A stretch of DNA of 64,000 nt from an uncultured Mycoplasmatota bacterium (GTDB lineage: Bacteria > Bacillota_I > Bacilli_A > RF39 > UBA660): contig URZY01000001.1 of the NCBI GenBank assembly GCA_900552495.1, positions 124,001 to 188,000 of the forward strand, in the 5' to 3' direction. The number at the start of each line of letters is the position of its first letter. Position 1 is the stretch's first letter. The translations under genes were made by a program, and so were the position numbers. Below the pieces are notes generated by a model. The model did not search any database. It was not told the DNA's origin and saw only the letters and a program-made list of their open reading frames with translations. Of the stretch, positions 35,700 through 44,209 are shown in pieces.

Positions 35700-36764
35700 G
35701 TGAATAGTGATTTTATTAGAAGTTTTGTAAAGTATAAAATTAGACGTCTTAGTGAGTATGCTTCATTCTTTTTTATGGATTATGATCAAGAATTGATGGG
35801 TACATGCTTGAGAACTTATTTTGAAACGTATACTAATACGTATTTTTATCATGTTTTGGGAACTTTAGATGAGGCTGATGATTTTGGCTTTTCCACAATT
35901 CAGGCTGAATTTGAGGGAATAAAGGAAGAATTATTAGATGAATATAAGGATTTAGAATTTGTTATTCCAAACTTGGAATATGAGCGGAATAAAGTAGCAA
36001 TTAGTGAAATGGTACAGGTGGCATTGTTTATATGTCATCTAGATCAAATTAGATTTACTTCGAAGGGAGAAATCTTAGAACAATTTAATGAGTTTATAGA
36101 AAAATATCCACAAATGAAAGTTAGATTGGGGTCTAATAGTAGTAAGTTGATTGCAAAGATAAAAGAAAATGAGAATATCTTGAGTAAAGTTTTTAATGAA
36201 GAAAAAGAGTATTTTAAAATTGATCATACACAAACTTTAAAGAAAGATAGCTTATATTATGTAAAACTTGATTATAATATTAGAACGTTACAGAGTAATT
36301 ATAAGAAAAGTATGGTTGAACGAGTTTATGCTGATGATAGATTTACTATTGAAAAGTTAAAGAATATTTTTTGGAAATTACCAAGAGAATTGATGCGAAA
36401 ATTTATTTATCAGGAAAAGATAGGTAAATATGTAATTGTTTTGGATGACAAAATGTTTCAAAGAGGTAATATTGATTTGTTTCGAATGATTGATAATCCT
36501 TTTTTAAAGAGATATTTGGTTTTAGCAGTGTCATTTAATAGTTATACATATCATAAGGATTTTTTGGAATATTTAGGCTTTAAGGTTGGTTGTTATCAAG
36601 ATATGAAGCATATTGGAGAAGTGCTTGATAAATTAAATAGTATTGATGCGGAAAAATTCTTTGATTATATATTTATAAGTGATTATAAGGAGAAGGATAA
36701 AGAGGTTATTTTAGGATGGGAGTGTAGTCCTGGGGTAGAACTTTATATAACTAAGGAGGAGTAA
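35700..36764 (+). CDS. Unknown cytoplasmic protein preceding the AAA+ ATPase
   Basis: A 354-residue soluble protein starting at GTG 35700 after GGAGGGACTAG. It is helical in the first half and alpha/beta in the second (KIGKYVIVLDDKMFQRGNID, then YLVLAVSFNSYTYHKDFLEY). No catalytic motif is evident. It ends 1 base before the AAA+ gene and so belongs to the same translational unit. By position it is probably a partner of the ATPase; no family is recognised. Confidence 0.82.
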   Translation: MNSDFIRSFVKYKIRRLSEYASFFFMDYDQELMGTCLRTYFETYTNTYFYHVLGTLDEADDFGFSTIQAEFEGIKEELLDEYKDLEFVIPNLEYERNKVAISEMVQVALFICHLDQIRFTSKGEILEQFNEFIEKYPQMKVRLGSNSSKLIAKIKENENILSKVFNEEKEYFKIDHTQTLKKDSLYYVKLDYNIRTLQSNYKKSMVERVYADDRFTIEKLKNIFWKLPRELMRKFIYQEKIGKYVIVLDDKMFQRGNIDLFRMIDNPFLKRYLVLAVSFNSYTYHKDFLEYLGFKVGCYQDMKHIGEVLDKLNSIDAEKFFDYIFISDYKEKDKEVILGWECSPGVELYITKEE

Positions 36765-36765
36765 A

Positions 36766-38304
36766 ATGAATACTTTTATTAGATTTTTATATGAATTTAT
36801 GTCAGTATTCTTTAGTGGACTTGGAAAAATATTTTTTGGGTTTGTTAATGGTATTGTTCAAATGTTTAATTTTAGAGAATATGCCTATGTTATAGAGTTT
36901 TATAGAAAAGACTTTGGAATTGGTGAATGGTTATTAGTAGTTTTGGCTGTGGTTGTTTTGCTGGTAATGTTAGGTCTTATAGTTTTATTAATCTGGTTTA
37001 TAATTAGAAAATATATTAGATTTAGAAAAACATTAGTTGAGCAAGAATCTATGCTTGAAGAAATTGGTAATTTAAACCGTGAAGTGGCGCAACTTGTCCA
37101 AGAAAAAGAAAAGATTTTGGCTATGAAAGTGTCACAATTGGGATTAAAACCAGGCGAAGAGTCTGAAATTGAAGTTATGGATGAAGAAGAAAAAGATGAG
37201 ACTCTAGAAGATGTTGATATGAGTGATATTAGATTTTCTAAGTTATATGCAATTGATTTGCAATATAAGGGATATGTCATTCAGAATTATAGTAATAACT
37301 TTACCTTGGAAGAATTGGTTGAGTCGTTTAGAAACTTTGCTGCTTCTAAGTTAAGGCTTTATTATACAACGGAAATGATTAGATTATTTATATCTGCTCT
37401 TTCTGCTACTAAATTAGTTATTTTACAGGGTATTTCTGGTACAGGTAAAACTTCCTTGGCATATGCGTGGGGAAAATTTATTAAAAGAGATGCTATTATA
37501 GCATCAGTTCAACCATCTTGGAGAGATAGGACTGAACTTTTTGGATATTTTAATGAATTTACTAAGAAGTTTAATGAGACAGAAGTTTTAAAAGGAATGT
37601 ATGAAGCCGGTTATACAGATGATGTTTATGTAACGGTACTAGATGAAATGAATATTGCGCGTGTTGAATACTATTTTGCAGAGATGCTATCAATTTTGGA
37701 AATGCCTAGTCGTGATGAGTGGGTAATTGAGTTAGTTCCAAGTGTTTGGGATACAGATCCTAAGAAACTTGAGGGCGGAAAACTTCATATTCCAGGAAAT
37801 ATGTGGTATATTGGTACAATCAATAACGATGATTCAACTTTTGCTGTAACAGATAAAGTGTATGACCGTGCTATGCCAATTGATATTAATGATAAAGGTC
37901 AAGTATTTGAACCTATTGATACGGAAGCTATGAACATTAATAGTTCTTATTTAGAGGGATTATTCGAAAAAGCAAAAGCAGAACACCCAGTAACAGAAGA
38001 AATGTTACAAAAAATAGATGCGATGGATGATTATGTTATTAAGCATTTCCGTATTGCTTTTGGTAACCGTATTGTTAAACAAATGAAAGATTTTGTAGCG
38101 ACATTTGTAGCTTGTGGAGGAAAAGAAGTTGATGGAGTAGACTATTACATTGCTAGAAAAATTTTACGTAAGTTTGAGCAGTTGAATTTAGCATATATTA
38201 GAGATGAAATAGATGGTTTTATTGATTTCTTAGATAAGAATTTTGGTAAAGAGAATTTTAATGAATGTAAGGAGTATTTGTTAAGACTTAAGAAGATGGT
38301 ATAG
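36766..38304 (+). CDS. Membrane-anchored McrB-type AAA+ ATPase
   Basis: A 512-residue protein. A strong membrane helix lies at about 54-80 (a weaker hydrophobic stretch near 1-32), a coiled coil at 84-125 and an acidic linker to 155. The AAA+ domain has Walker A GISGTGKT (222-229), the McrB-clade Walker B region VLDEMNIARVEYYFAEMLSI (291-310), sensor-like GTINND (350-355) and DRA (367-369). McrB normally uses GTP and feeds a McrC nuclease; nucleotide use here cannot be told from sequence. The membrane anchor is not a feature of restriction McrB. It is 1 base after the unknown upstream gene and 14 bases before a DUF2357/McrC-like gene. Confidence 0.88.
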   Translation: MNTFIRFLYEFMSVFFSGLGKIFFGFVNGIVQMFNFREYAYVIEFYRKDFGIGEWLLVVLAVVVLLVMLGLIVLLIWFIIRKYIRFRKTLVEQESMLEEIGNLNREVAQLVQEKEKILAMKVSQLGLKPGEESEIEVMDEEEKDETLEDVDMSDIRFSKLYAIDLQYKGYVIQNYSNNFTLEELVESFRNFAASKLRLYYTTEMIRLFISALSATKLVILQGISGTGKTSLAYAWGKFIKRDAIIASVQPSWRDRTELFGYFNEFTKKFNETEVLKGMYEAGYTDDVYVTVLDEMNIARVEYYFAEMLSILEMPSRDEWVIELVPSVWDTDPKKLEGGKLHIPGNMWYIGTINNDDSTFAVTDKVYDRAMPIDINDKGQVFEPIDTEAMNINSSYLEGLFEKAKAEHPVTEEMLQKIDAMDDYVIKHFRIAFGNRIVKQMKDFVATFVACGGKEVDGVDYYIARKILRKFEQLNLAYIRDEIDGFIDFLDKNFGKENFNECKEYLLRLKKMV

Positions 38305-38318
38305 GAGGTGTCATTCAT

Positions 38319-39470
38319 ATGGAGGAAGAAATTATTCAAGAAAATACTAATAATGAAGATTTCGAGTTAGTTAGAGATGATTTATTTATGAATAATTTAA
38401 ACTCTACTCTAGCAGTAAAACGAGAGTATGAATTAAATGAATTTGATTATGAGTGGTTAGAGAAAATAGAAGAAACACTTCCTTATTTAGACAATATTTT
38501 ACGTAATCCAAAAAGATTTATTATTAATGAAGAAGAGATTGTTAAAGTAGAATTAGCTAGGAAAGTAACTGTTGAAAGTGTTATTCATTTAACGCAACAT
38601 ACCAATCTTATACAAGATATAGATGAAAAGAAGGGGGATGTCAAGCCTTCGAAGATTTTAAATATAAATAAAGAAGAAAGTTTAGATACATATGAAAACA
38701 GATTTATTTATACGTTAGTTAATAATTTAAGAACATTTTTTGAACAACGAGTAGAAGCTACCGGTGAAAATTCTTCTTATATGGATAAAAAGGATTTAGC
38801 ATATGTTGCGAATACAAAAGTTGGTTCAGAAGATGTTCGAGTTTCACTTCGAATTTGTTCTTTAGATAAAAATATTAAGGAAAATAAGAATAATGAAAAT
38901 GGGCTTAGTTATGTTGAAAGGTTAAAAAAGGTGCAGGTTCAGTTGGATGGATTTAGTGGTACAGAATTGATGCAGACACTTAATAAATTGCATGTATCTC
39001 CTGTTAGATCACCAATTAGAAAAACTAATGTAATCTTAAAAAATCCAAATTTTAAAAAGGCAGAAGAATTATGGAATTATATTCAATCATTTAGGTCAAA
39101 AGATAGAAAAGAAAAAGATAAGCAAGATTATTATGATAAGGGAACTTTAAAAGAACAATATGATCAGGCTTTTTTACTATGGTATATTGCGAATAGAACA
39201 ATTGGAATAACTAATGGAAATGGTCAAAATGGTGTTAGTGATAAAAAACTGGTGTCTGAGACTTTGCAAAGAGTAATTGAAAATATATTGGATGCTGATA
39301 TGTCAATAAGTGAAGATGGATTGAAGGAAATTTTTGATAAACAAATATCAACAGTTAAAACGAAAAATACAGAAAAGGCTAGAAATGTAGTTAATATCTT
39401 TAATGATCGATTTGAAAGAGAAGAGAAACGTCGAAATGAAATATTTTTATTGTTAAATGGTGATGAATAG
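38319..39470 (+). CDS. DUF2357/McrC-like partner without visible nuclease domain
   Basis: A 383-residue soluble protein. The central LDTYENRFIYTLVNNLRTFFEQRV resembles the DUF2357 signature in McrC-like partners of McrB AAA+ proteins. Flanking parts are charged and helical. McrC and DUF2357 proteins with nucleases carry a C-terminal PD-(D/E)xK core; here the last 100 residues (after ANRTIGITNGNGQ) show no D...ExK arrangement. AGGAGGTGTC sets the ATG at 38319. The following SipW gene begins one base after the stop. Assignment to DUF2357 is by pattern memory and needs a profile search. Confidence 0.6.
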   Translation: MEEEIIQENTNNEDFELVRDDLFMNNLNSTLAVKREYELNEFDYEWLEKIEETLPYLDNILRNPKRFIINEEEIVKVELARKVTVESVIHLTQHTNLIQDIDEKKGDVKPSKILNINKEESLDTYENRFIYTLVNNLRTFFEQRVEATGENSSYMDKKDLAYVANTKVGSEDVRVSLRICSLDKNIKENKNNENGLSYVERLKKVQVQLDGFSGTELMQTLNKLHVSPVRSPIRKTNVILKNPNFKKAEELWNYIQSFRSKDRKEKDKQDYYDKGTLKEQYDQAFLLWYIANRTIGITNGNGQNGVSDKKLVSETLQRVIENILDADMSISEDGLKEIFDKQISTVKTKNTEKARNVVNIFNDRFEREEKRRNEIFLLLNGDE

Positions 39471-39471
39471 T

Positions 39472-40197
39472 ATGAAAAAGTTTATAGATTTTATTCAAAA
39501 TAATAAGATTTTTAGATTTATATATGGAACTATTAAAACTTTGATTTGTCTAATACTTGCGGTTTATATTATTTTTGTTTTATATCAAAGATTTACTGGG
39601 AATGCGCCTTTATTTGGATATAGAGTTTTTACAGTTGCTTCTGGTTCCATGTCACCAGAGTATGTTATTAATGATGTTATATATATTAAAGAAGTTGATC
39701 CTGGAACTTTAAAGGTTGGGGATGATATTGCTTATAAAGGTGAGCGCGGAGGTTTTGAAGGATTAACGATTACACATAGAATTGTTAAAATAGAAGAGAC
39801 AAGCGATGGTGGTTTCAGAATTGTTACACAAGGTGTTAATAATGAATTAGAAGATCCATCAATTGATGAGGACCAGATTTTGGGAAAAGTATATGGAAAA
39901 GTATTTTTTATAAATGAACTTAATCATGTTGTAAAAAGTTTATGGGGCTTCTTTTTCTTAATATTCTTACCATTATCGTTAATTATAATATTAGAAATAC
40001 TAGAGACGATATATGAGGGAAGAATTGAAAGAGGAGATCTTGTTAAAATCGAAAAAAATAAAAATTGGGGAGAAGAAGTTGAACAAGATATAGTAGAAGT
40101 TACTAGTTTAAAAGAGGTAGAAACACCAAAACTGAATAAGCAAGATGAGATACCTTCTGTTGAGGAGGAAAAAGAGGATGAAGAAGAAATTATTTAG
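39472..40197 (+). CDS. SipW-type signal peptidase I, second active copy
   Basis: A 241-residue ER-like signal peptidase with catalytic S59 in TVASGSMSPEYVIND and H102 in TITHRIV, both intact. Membrane segments are at about 17-38 and 150-175, with an acidic cytoplasmic tail. The start at 39472 is chosen for its spacing from GGTGATGA at 39459-39466; an in-frame ATG at 39457 is less likely. It overlaps the TasA-like gene behind it by 20 bases, the classical peptidase-substrate arrangement. Confidence 0.92.
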   Translation: MKKFIDFIQNNKIFRFIYGTIKTLICLILAVYIIFVLYQRFTGNAPLFGYRVFTVASGSMSPEYVINDVIYIKEVDPGTLKVGDDIAYKGERGGFEGLTITHRIVKIEETSDGGFRIVTQGVNNELEDPSIDEDQILGKVYGKVFFINELNHVVKSLWGFFFLIFLPLSLIIILEILETIYEGRIERGDLVKIEKNKNWGEEVEQDIVEVTSLKEVETPKLNKQDEIPSVEEEKEDEEEII

Positions 40198-40972
40198 GCA
40201 AGAGCAATTAAAGAGTGAAAATGGTTACAATAAATTGAAAGACAGCCGCAAAAAGTTAAAAAGACATACATTTATAATGATTATTTTCTTATTTGGAGTT
40301 AATGCTTTTGCATGGTTTACTTATATTTCTAAAGCAGATTTTAATTTTAATGCAACGGTTGTTGCCTGGGATGTAAATTTTTATAGTGATTCGGCTGAGG
40401 TTAACGATGTAGTTATTGATGTAGGGGATATTTATCCGGGGTTTGGTGATACTACAAATGACAGTAATAATATTCCTTACAAAAAGATAATAGGAATAAC
40501 GAACAATGGAGAAGTAAGCGCTAAGTTTGATTATAATATAAAGAGTTTTACGATTATGGGACAAGATGCTATAATTGGTGATTATAGTCGTGATGAGATT
40601 GTTGAGTTGATGGGCAGTAGATATCCTTTTACAATTGAGTTAAATGCATCGGGTGATCGAATTGATCCAGGAGAAAAATTGGATTTTGAATTTAGTTTGT
40701 ATTGGTTATATGAAGACGAAACAAAATATTTTAAATTGAATCAGATTTATAATTATGATCCTTCACTTGTTTATTACACATATAGTAATGGCAGTTTTAC
40801 ACCAGCTTCTGTTAATGAAATTACTTTTATGACAATGCGAGATTCTTTATATTTAGAAAAAGATGATGCAGATAGTTATTTTGGTAGTAAATGTGCTGAA
40901 TATGAGGCAAATACTGGGAAGAAATGTGTTAGTGTAGATATTCAATTAAAAGTTTCTCAGATATTAAAATAA
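40178..40972 (+). CDS. TasA-like substrate of the second SipW peptidase
   Basis: A 264-residue protein: Lys-rich N-terminus, hydrophobic segment, then NAFAWFTYISKADFNFNATVVAWDVNF, matching the AWFT type of SipW substrate. The mature part is beta-rich with two cysteines near the end (SKCAEYEANTGKKCVSVD) that may pair. ATG 40178 follows GAGGAGGAAAAAGA inside the sipW gene; the longer frame from 40145 has no site. It is the last gene of the operon and a strong terminator follows. Confidence 0.8.
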   Translation: MKKKLFRQEQLKSENGYNKLKDSRKKLKRHTFIMIIFLFGVNAFAWFTYISKADFNFNATVVAWDVNFYSDSAEVNDVVIDVGDIYPGFGDTTNDSNNIPYKKIIGITNNGEVSAKFDYNIKSFTIMGQDAIIGDYSRDEIVELMGSRYPFTIELNASGDRIDPGEKLDFEFSLYWLYEDETKYFKLNQIYNYDPSLVYYTYSNGSFTPASVNEITFMTMRDSLYLEKDDADSYFGSKCAEYEANTGKKCVSVDIQLKVSQILK

Positions 40973-41012
40973 AAAGAACCAGTCATCAATTGTGATGGCT
41001 GGTTCTTTATTT
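40970..41012. terminator. Bidirectional terminator between convergent surface genes
   Basis: A 16-bp stem, AAAGAACCAGTCATCA / TGATGGCTGGTTCTTT (one G-U), has an ATTG loop, with A and T runs on the two sides. It lies between the stops of the genes at 40178 and 41007. Confidence 0.95.
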
Positions 41013-41612
41013 TGCTTGTGTAAAATTAAAAGTTGCTTTAATAATACCATGATTTTCACTATTGGAAGCTGCTTCGGTATCAGCTTTGTTATCCATAATA
41101 TTTTCTTCACTATCGTCCCAAATTATGTATAGTCTTATAACAGTCGATTCGGTATTATGAACAATTGTTCCTGTTAGTGGAGTATTATTGTTATAGACTA
41201 TTTTTTCGTTAGTTGCAATGTCAGGATTGTATTGATAATGAGTTATTTTTAAATCTTTAATGGCTGATTCTTCAGGAATACTGGTTGTTAGGGAATAATT
41301 AAATGTGACATCGACAGCAGAAGCATCTATTTTTAGATCAACATAACCGGTACTTCCTGGAGCAATAACATTTTCTTCTACAAAATCATTTTTATAATAA
41401 GTTGGTGAGATAGCATTTTCTAAGACGTTTTTACCGTTAATATTTTCATTATTTAATTTGATGTTCCATTCGGCAATAGAAAATTTTACATTACCACTAA
41501 TTTGTTTTTTATACTTAGCGTAGGAAGCTTGAAAAAGATAGGCTAGGGATAAAGTAACACAAATAAAAAATATAAGAATAAATGTTAATTCCTTTTTTCT
41601 TTTCTTTTCCAT
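41007..41612 (-). CDS. TasA/camelysin-like surface protein E
   Basis: A 201-residue protein on the minus strand. Lys-rich start, hydrophobic helix (about 9-28), then YAKYKKQISGNVKFSIAEWNIKL, the typical start of a camelysin-like mature domain. The block IAPGSTGYVDLKIDASAVDV matches surface protein B at 33421. The start at 41612 follows GAGGTGG on the minus strand; an upstream in-frame GTG at 41621 overlaps that site. It is the only minus-strand member and closes the surface locus. Confidence 0.8.
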   Translation of the reverse strand: MEKKRKKELTFILIFFICVTLSLAYLFQASYAKYKKQISGNVKFSIAEWNIKLNNENINGKNVLENAISPTYYKNDFVEENVIAPGSTGYVDLKIDASAVDVTFNYSLTTSIPEESAIKDLKITHYQYNPDIATNEKIVYNNNTPLTGTIVHNTESTVIRLYIIWDDSEENIMDNKADTEAASNSENHGIIKATFNFTQAK

Positions 41613-41726
41613 AGACGCCACCTCTATTGTAATTTTATCATAGTTAAGGTTAAAAGTTAATATTTTTAGTTCTATATTATAAATTTTTACGTATATTTTA
41701 TTGTACGAAAGAGAGGAATAATTAAT

Positions 41727-41987
41727 ATGGAAATACTTAAAGTTTCAACTAAATCTAATCCTAATTCTGTGGCAGGAGCATTGGCTAATGTTTTCAGAGA
41801 AAAAGGAGTAGTAGAAATTCAAGCAGTAGGTGCTGGAGCACTGAACCAAGCTATTAAGGCCGTGGCAATTGCAAGAGGTTTTGTGGCTCCATCAGGAAAA
41901 AATCTAGTTTGCATACCAGCTTTTCAAGATATTGCAATTGATGGAGAAGAACGTACTGCAATTAAGTTAATTATTGAGGCTAAGTAA
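41727..41987 (+). CDS. spoVS: Stage V sporulation protein S
   Basis: An 86-residue DNA/RNA-binding Alba-like protein needed for progression to spore coat assembly in Bacillus. The sequence is near the family consensus: EILKVSTKSNPNSVAGALAN, IQAVGAGALNQAIKAVAIAR, GKNLVCIPAF. GAGAGGAATAATTAAT precedes ATG 41727. It is monocistronic with a terminator. SpoVS also occurs in non-sporulating lineages, so alone it does not prove sporulation. Confidence 0.97.
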   Translation: MEILKVSTKSNPNSVAGALANVFREKGVVEIQAVGAGALNQAIKAVAIARGFVAPSGKNLVCIPAFQDIAIDGEERTAIKLIIEAK

Positions 41988-42001
41988 GCCTCTTTTTTTT
42001 G
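41976..42001 (+). terminator. spoVS terminator
   Basis: GAGGC / GCCTC with a 7-base loop holding the stop codon, then eight T. Confidence 0.9.
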
Positions 42002-42069
42002 AATGATAAATTTTTATTTTAACTTTTTCTTAGTTGTGGTATATTATTATTAGGATATGAGGTGTTTTT

Positions 42070-43029
42070 ATGAAACAAAATAATAGTCATATGTTTATTC
42101 AAGAAGGTGAAGTTGTAAAGCCTGATGCTAATGACGCCGGCGAAAAGGTAATTGATCAGACGATGACAAACCAGGCAATTAATAGTGAAGTTAACCCAGG
42201 TATTATAAAATGTGCAAGATGTGGTGCAGAGATGAAGGCAACAGCAAGATATTGTATGAAGTGTGGTAATTTAAATTACAATAATCAAGAAAACAATTTT
42301 ATGAAGCAATATGCCATTGATAATATAAAGTATAAGGATTATGTTGGTGGATTAGAAACTGCCAAAAATAATGGAATAGAAGTCCCTAAGGAAGTAGTTG
42401 TTTATCCATTTAAAGCTTGTATGATTACTAATCTCTTGGTGTTTATGTTGCCAACTTTATTATTAATAATCATTTCTTTAATATTAGGTAATGTGAATAT
42501 GGGATTATTAATTGGAATGGTTGTTTTCTTTGGAGTCTTCTTCTTTTTGGCATATTCTTATCAGAGAATTCTTATAAAAGCGGGTGAGAATTGGTGGAGT
42601 TTCTTTATTCCTTTTTATAGTTCATATGTCTATTATAAAGTAACACTTAGAAATGGGTGGTTATTTCTTTTATCATTTATTCCAATCATAGGGATAATTG
42701 TATCAATAATAGCGAATTTTCAATTAGGAGTTAAGTTTTATCGTAGTGGCTGGTTAACATTATTTTTTCCATTTATTATGATTCCGATTATTGGTTTTGA
42801 CAGTAATGCTGTATATATGCATGAAAAGGAAGTTTCACTTAAAAATTATAAGTCTTCAATAGCTATTGATGGTCATGGTAAATCAAAGGCTGAAAAAGGA
42901 TATCGTGCGAGAAAGTTTGTTTTTTCACTTATTGTTTTAGTTGCTTTTGCTTTTACGGTTTGGTTAGGTTGGGATTACATTAAAATGGCTTATGAATTCT
43001 TTTTAGAGCAGTTAGAGTTTTTTAAATAA
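42070..43029 (+). CDS. Zinc-ribbon multi-pass membrane protein (DUF5684-like)
   Basis: A 319-residue protein. An N-terminal zinc ribbon CARCGAEMKATARYCMKCG (residues about 55-73) is followed by six or so membrane segments. The GENWWSFFIPFYSSYVYYKV region and the repeated Trp/Gly turns match a widespread group of small membrane proteins annotated as DUF5684 or signal-peptidase-associated. The function is not known. GAGGTG precedes ATG 42070. It stands alone between spoVS and the T-box operon. Confidence 0.8.
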   Translation: MKQNNSHMFIQEGEVVKPDANDAGEKVIDQTMTNQAINSEVNPGIIKCARCGAEMKATARYCMKCGNLNYNNQENNFMKQYAIDNIKYKDYVGGLETAKNNGIEVPKEVVVYPFKACMITNLLVFMLPTLLLIIISLILGNVNMGLLIGMVVFFGVFFFLAYSYQRILIKAGENWWSFFIPFYSSYVYYKVTLRNGWLFLLSFIPIIGIIVSIIANFQLGVKFYRSGWLTLFFPFIMIPIIGFDSNAVYMHEKEVSLKNYKSSIAIDGHGKSKAEKGYRARKFVFSLIVLVAFAFTVWLGWDYIKMAYEFFLEQLEFFK

Positions 43030-43032
43030 ATC

Positions 43033-43061
43033 TTGATAAAAATAAAAACTTAGTCTATAAT
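43033..43061 (+). promoter_or_regulatory. Promoter of the T-box operon
   Basis: TTGATA (43033-43038), 17 bases, TATAAT (43056-43061); close to consensus and immediately upstream of the leader. Confidence 0.85.
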
Positions 43062-43084
43062 ATTAACAAATCGATTATTAGAAC

Positions 43085-43256
43085 TAATAATAAGTTTATT
43101 TAATTTTAGAGAAGTCGTGGTTGGTGGAAACGATATTAAAGGCTTATTTATCTACTCTATAGATGAAGAAATTCCGGGTAATACCGTTATCAAAATTAAG
43201 AAAAATAAAGGATGGTACCGTGCTGTATTTGGCACTCCTTAGGTATCATCTTTTTC
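43085..43256 (+). promoter_or_regulatory. T-box riboswitch leader (serine type by context)
   Basis: The leader has a stem I region containing GTGGTTGGTGGAAACGAT, an ATTCCGGGTAATACCG element, and the T-box antiterminator sequence AAAGGATGGTACCGTGC (family core GGGTGGNACCGCG). The alternative terminator is GATGGTACC (43211-43219) pairing with GGTATCATC (43242-43250), ending TTTTT, with an inner GTGC/GCAC hairpin. Uncharged tRNA would favour the antiterminator and switch on the dipeptidase-serS operon. Candidate UCU triplets lie in TATCTACTCTATAG (43149-43162), compatible with Ser, but I cannot fix the specifier codon by eye. Confidence 0.92.
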
Positions 43257-43275
43257 TATTTAAGGAGGGGATTAA

Positions 43276-44205
43276 ATGATTGATATGCATTATGATATGC
43301 TGTCGGTAGCTTATCAGTGTTATAAAAGGGATGATTATTCTTATTTAGAAAAATGGATTCAAAATTATCGAGATGAAAATGTCTCGGGAGTATTTATGAA
43401 TTTATATTTTATGAATCCTGAGGAAATGAAAAAAGAATTAGGAGCTGAGGCTGAGAATATAGATGTTTTAGAAATGTTTAAGGTAGCGACTAAGGTTATT
43501 AGAAGATATTTGCCAGATAAAAAGTTAGTTTTTAGTATAGAGGGATGTGACTATATTAAAGATACTAAGGAATTAGAAGAACTTTATAAGGAAGGCCTTG
43601 CTAGTATGTTACTTGTTTGGAATAATCCTAATAAATATGGCTGTGGTATTAGAGGTGATGATGGTTTAACTAAAGCGGGAAGAGAATTATTGGAAAAAAC
43701 GATAGATCTTGGAATAATAATTGATATGTCACATATGAATAGAAAAACGTTCTATGATGTAGCTTATTTTTTAAGGGAGCAAATAAAGCTAGGAAAAAAA
43801 GTAAAAGTTATAGCAAGCCATTCTAATTCTTATAAATTATGTTCTCATCCGAGAAATTTAGATGATGCACAGTTACAGGTATTAAAAGAGTTGGATGCTA
43901 TTGTTGGAGTTGTTTCTTATTCTAGATTTATTTCGACCGTTGATGAAGATACGGTGAAACTTAGACAAAAATATTTGGAACATATAAAACATATTGTTTC
44001 AATAGTTGGGATTGATCATGTAGGGGTATCTACTGATGATATGACATTTGGTGTTGAACTATTTGGAGATGAGAAAGAACCACAAGTGTTTGATTATGCA
44101 ACTGTAAAAAGAGATTTAAGAGAATTATTAGAACAAGATTTTAGTAAAAATGAAATTGAAATGATATTAGAAAAAAATATATTTAGAAAGTTAGTAGAGG
44201 AGTAA
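43276..44205 (+). CDS. Membrane-dipeptidase family (M19) zinc dipeptidase
   Basis: A 309-residue TIM-barrel metallopeptidase of the renal/membrane dipeptidase family. Metal and catalytic motifs are H5-x-D7 (MIDMHYDM), FSIEGCDYI (bridging Glu), VIASHSNSYKLCSHPRNLDD (two His) and GVSTDD. It hydrolyses dipeptides, often with a D-residue at the C-terminus. No signal peptide, so it is cytoplasmic. AAGGAGGGGATT sets the start just behind the T-box terminator, and serS follows after 4 bases. Under serine-type T-box control it may recover serine or other amino acids from dipeptides; this is inference. Confidence 0.92.
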   Translation: MIDMHYDMLSVAYQCYKRDDYSYLEKWIQNYRDENVSGVFMNLYFMNPEEMKKELGAEAENIDVLEMFKVATKVIRRYLPDKKLVFSIEGCDYIKDTKELEELYKEGLASMLLVWNNPNKYGCGIRGDDGLTKAGRELLEKTIDLGIIIDMSHMNRKTFYDVAYFLREQIKLGKKVKVIASHSNSYKLCSHPRNLDDAQLQVLKELDAIVGVVSYSRFISTVDEDTVKLRQKYLEHIKHIVSIVGIDHVGVSTDDMTFGVELFGDEKEPQVFDYATVKRDLRELLEQDFSKNEIEMILEKNIFRKLVEE

Positions 44206-44209
44206 AGTT

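Noticed and set aside
36900..37280. 126-residue minus-strand frame
   Set aside because: Shadow of the AAA+ gene; composition follows the complementary codons and no start signal is present.
35700..39470. McrBC-type restriction or phage-defence system
   Set aside because: No nuclease core in the McrC-like protein, no methyltransferase or defence genes nearby, and tight coupling to SipW and a TasA-like gene.
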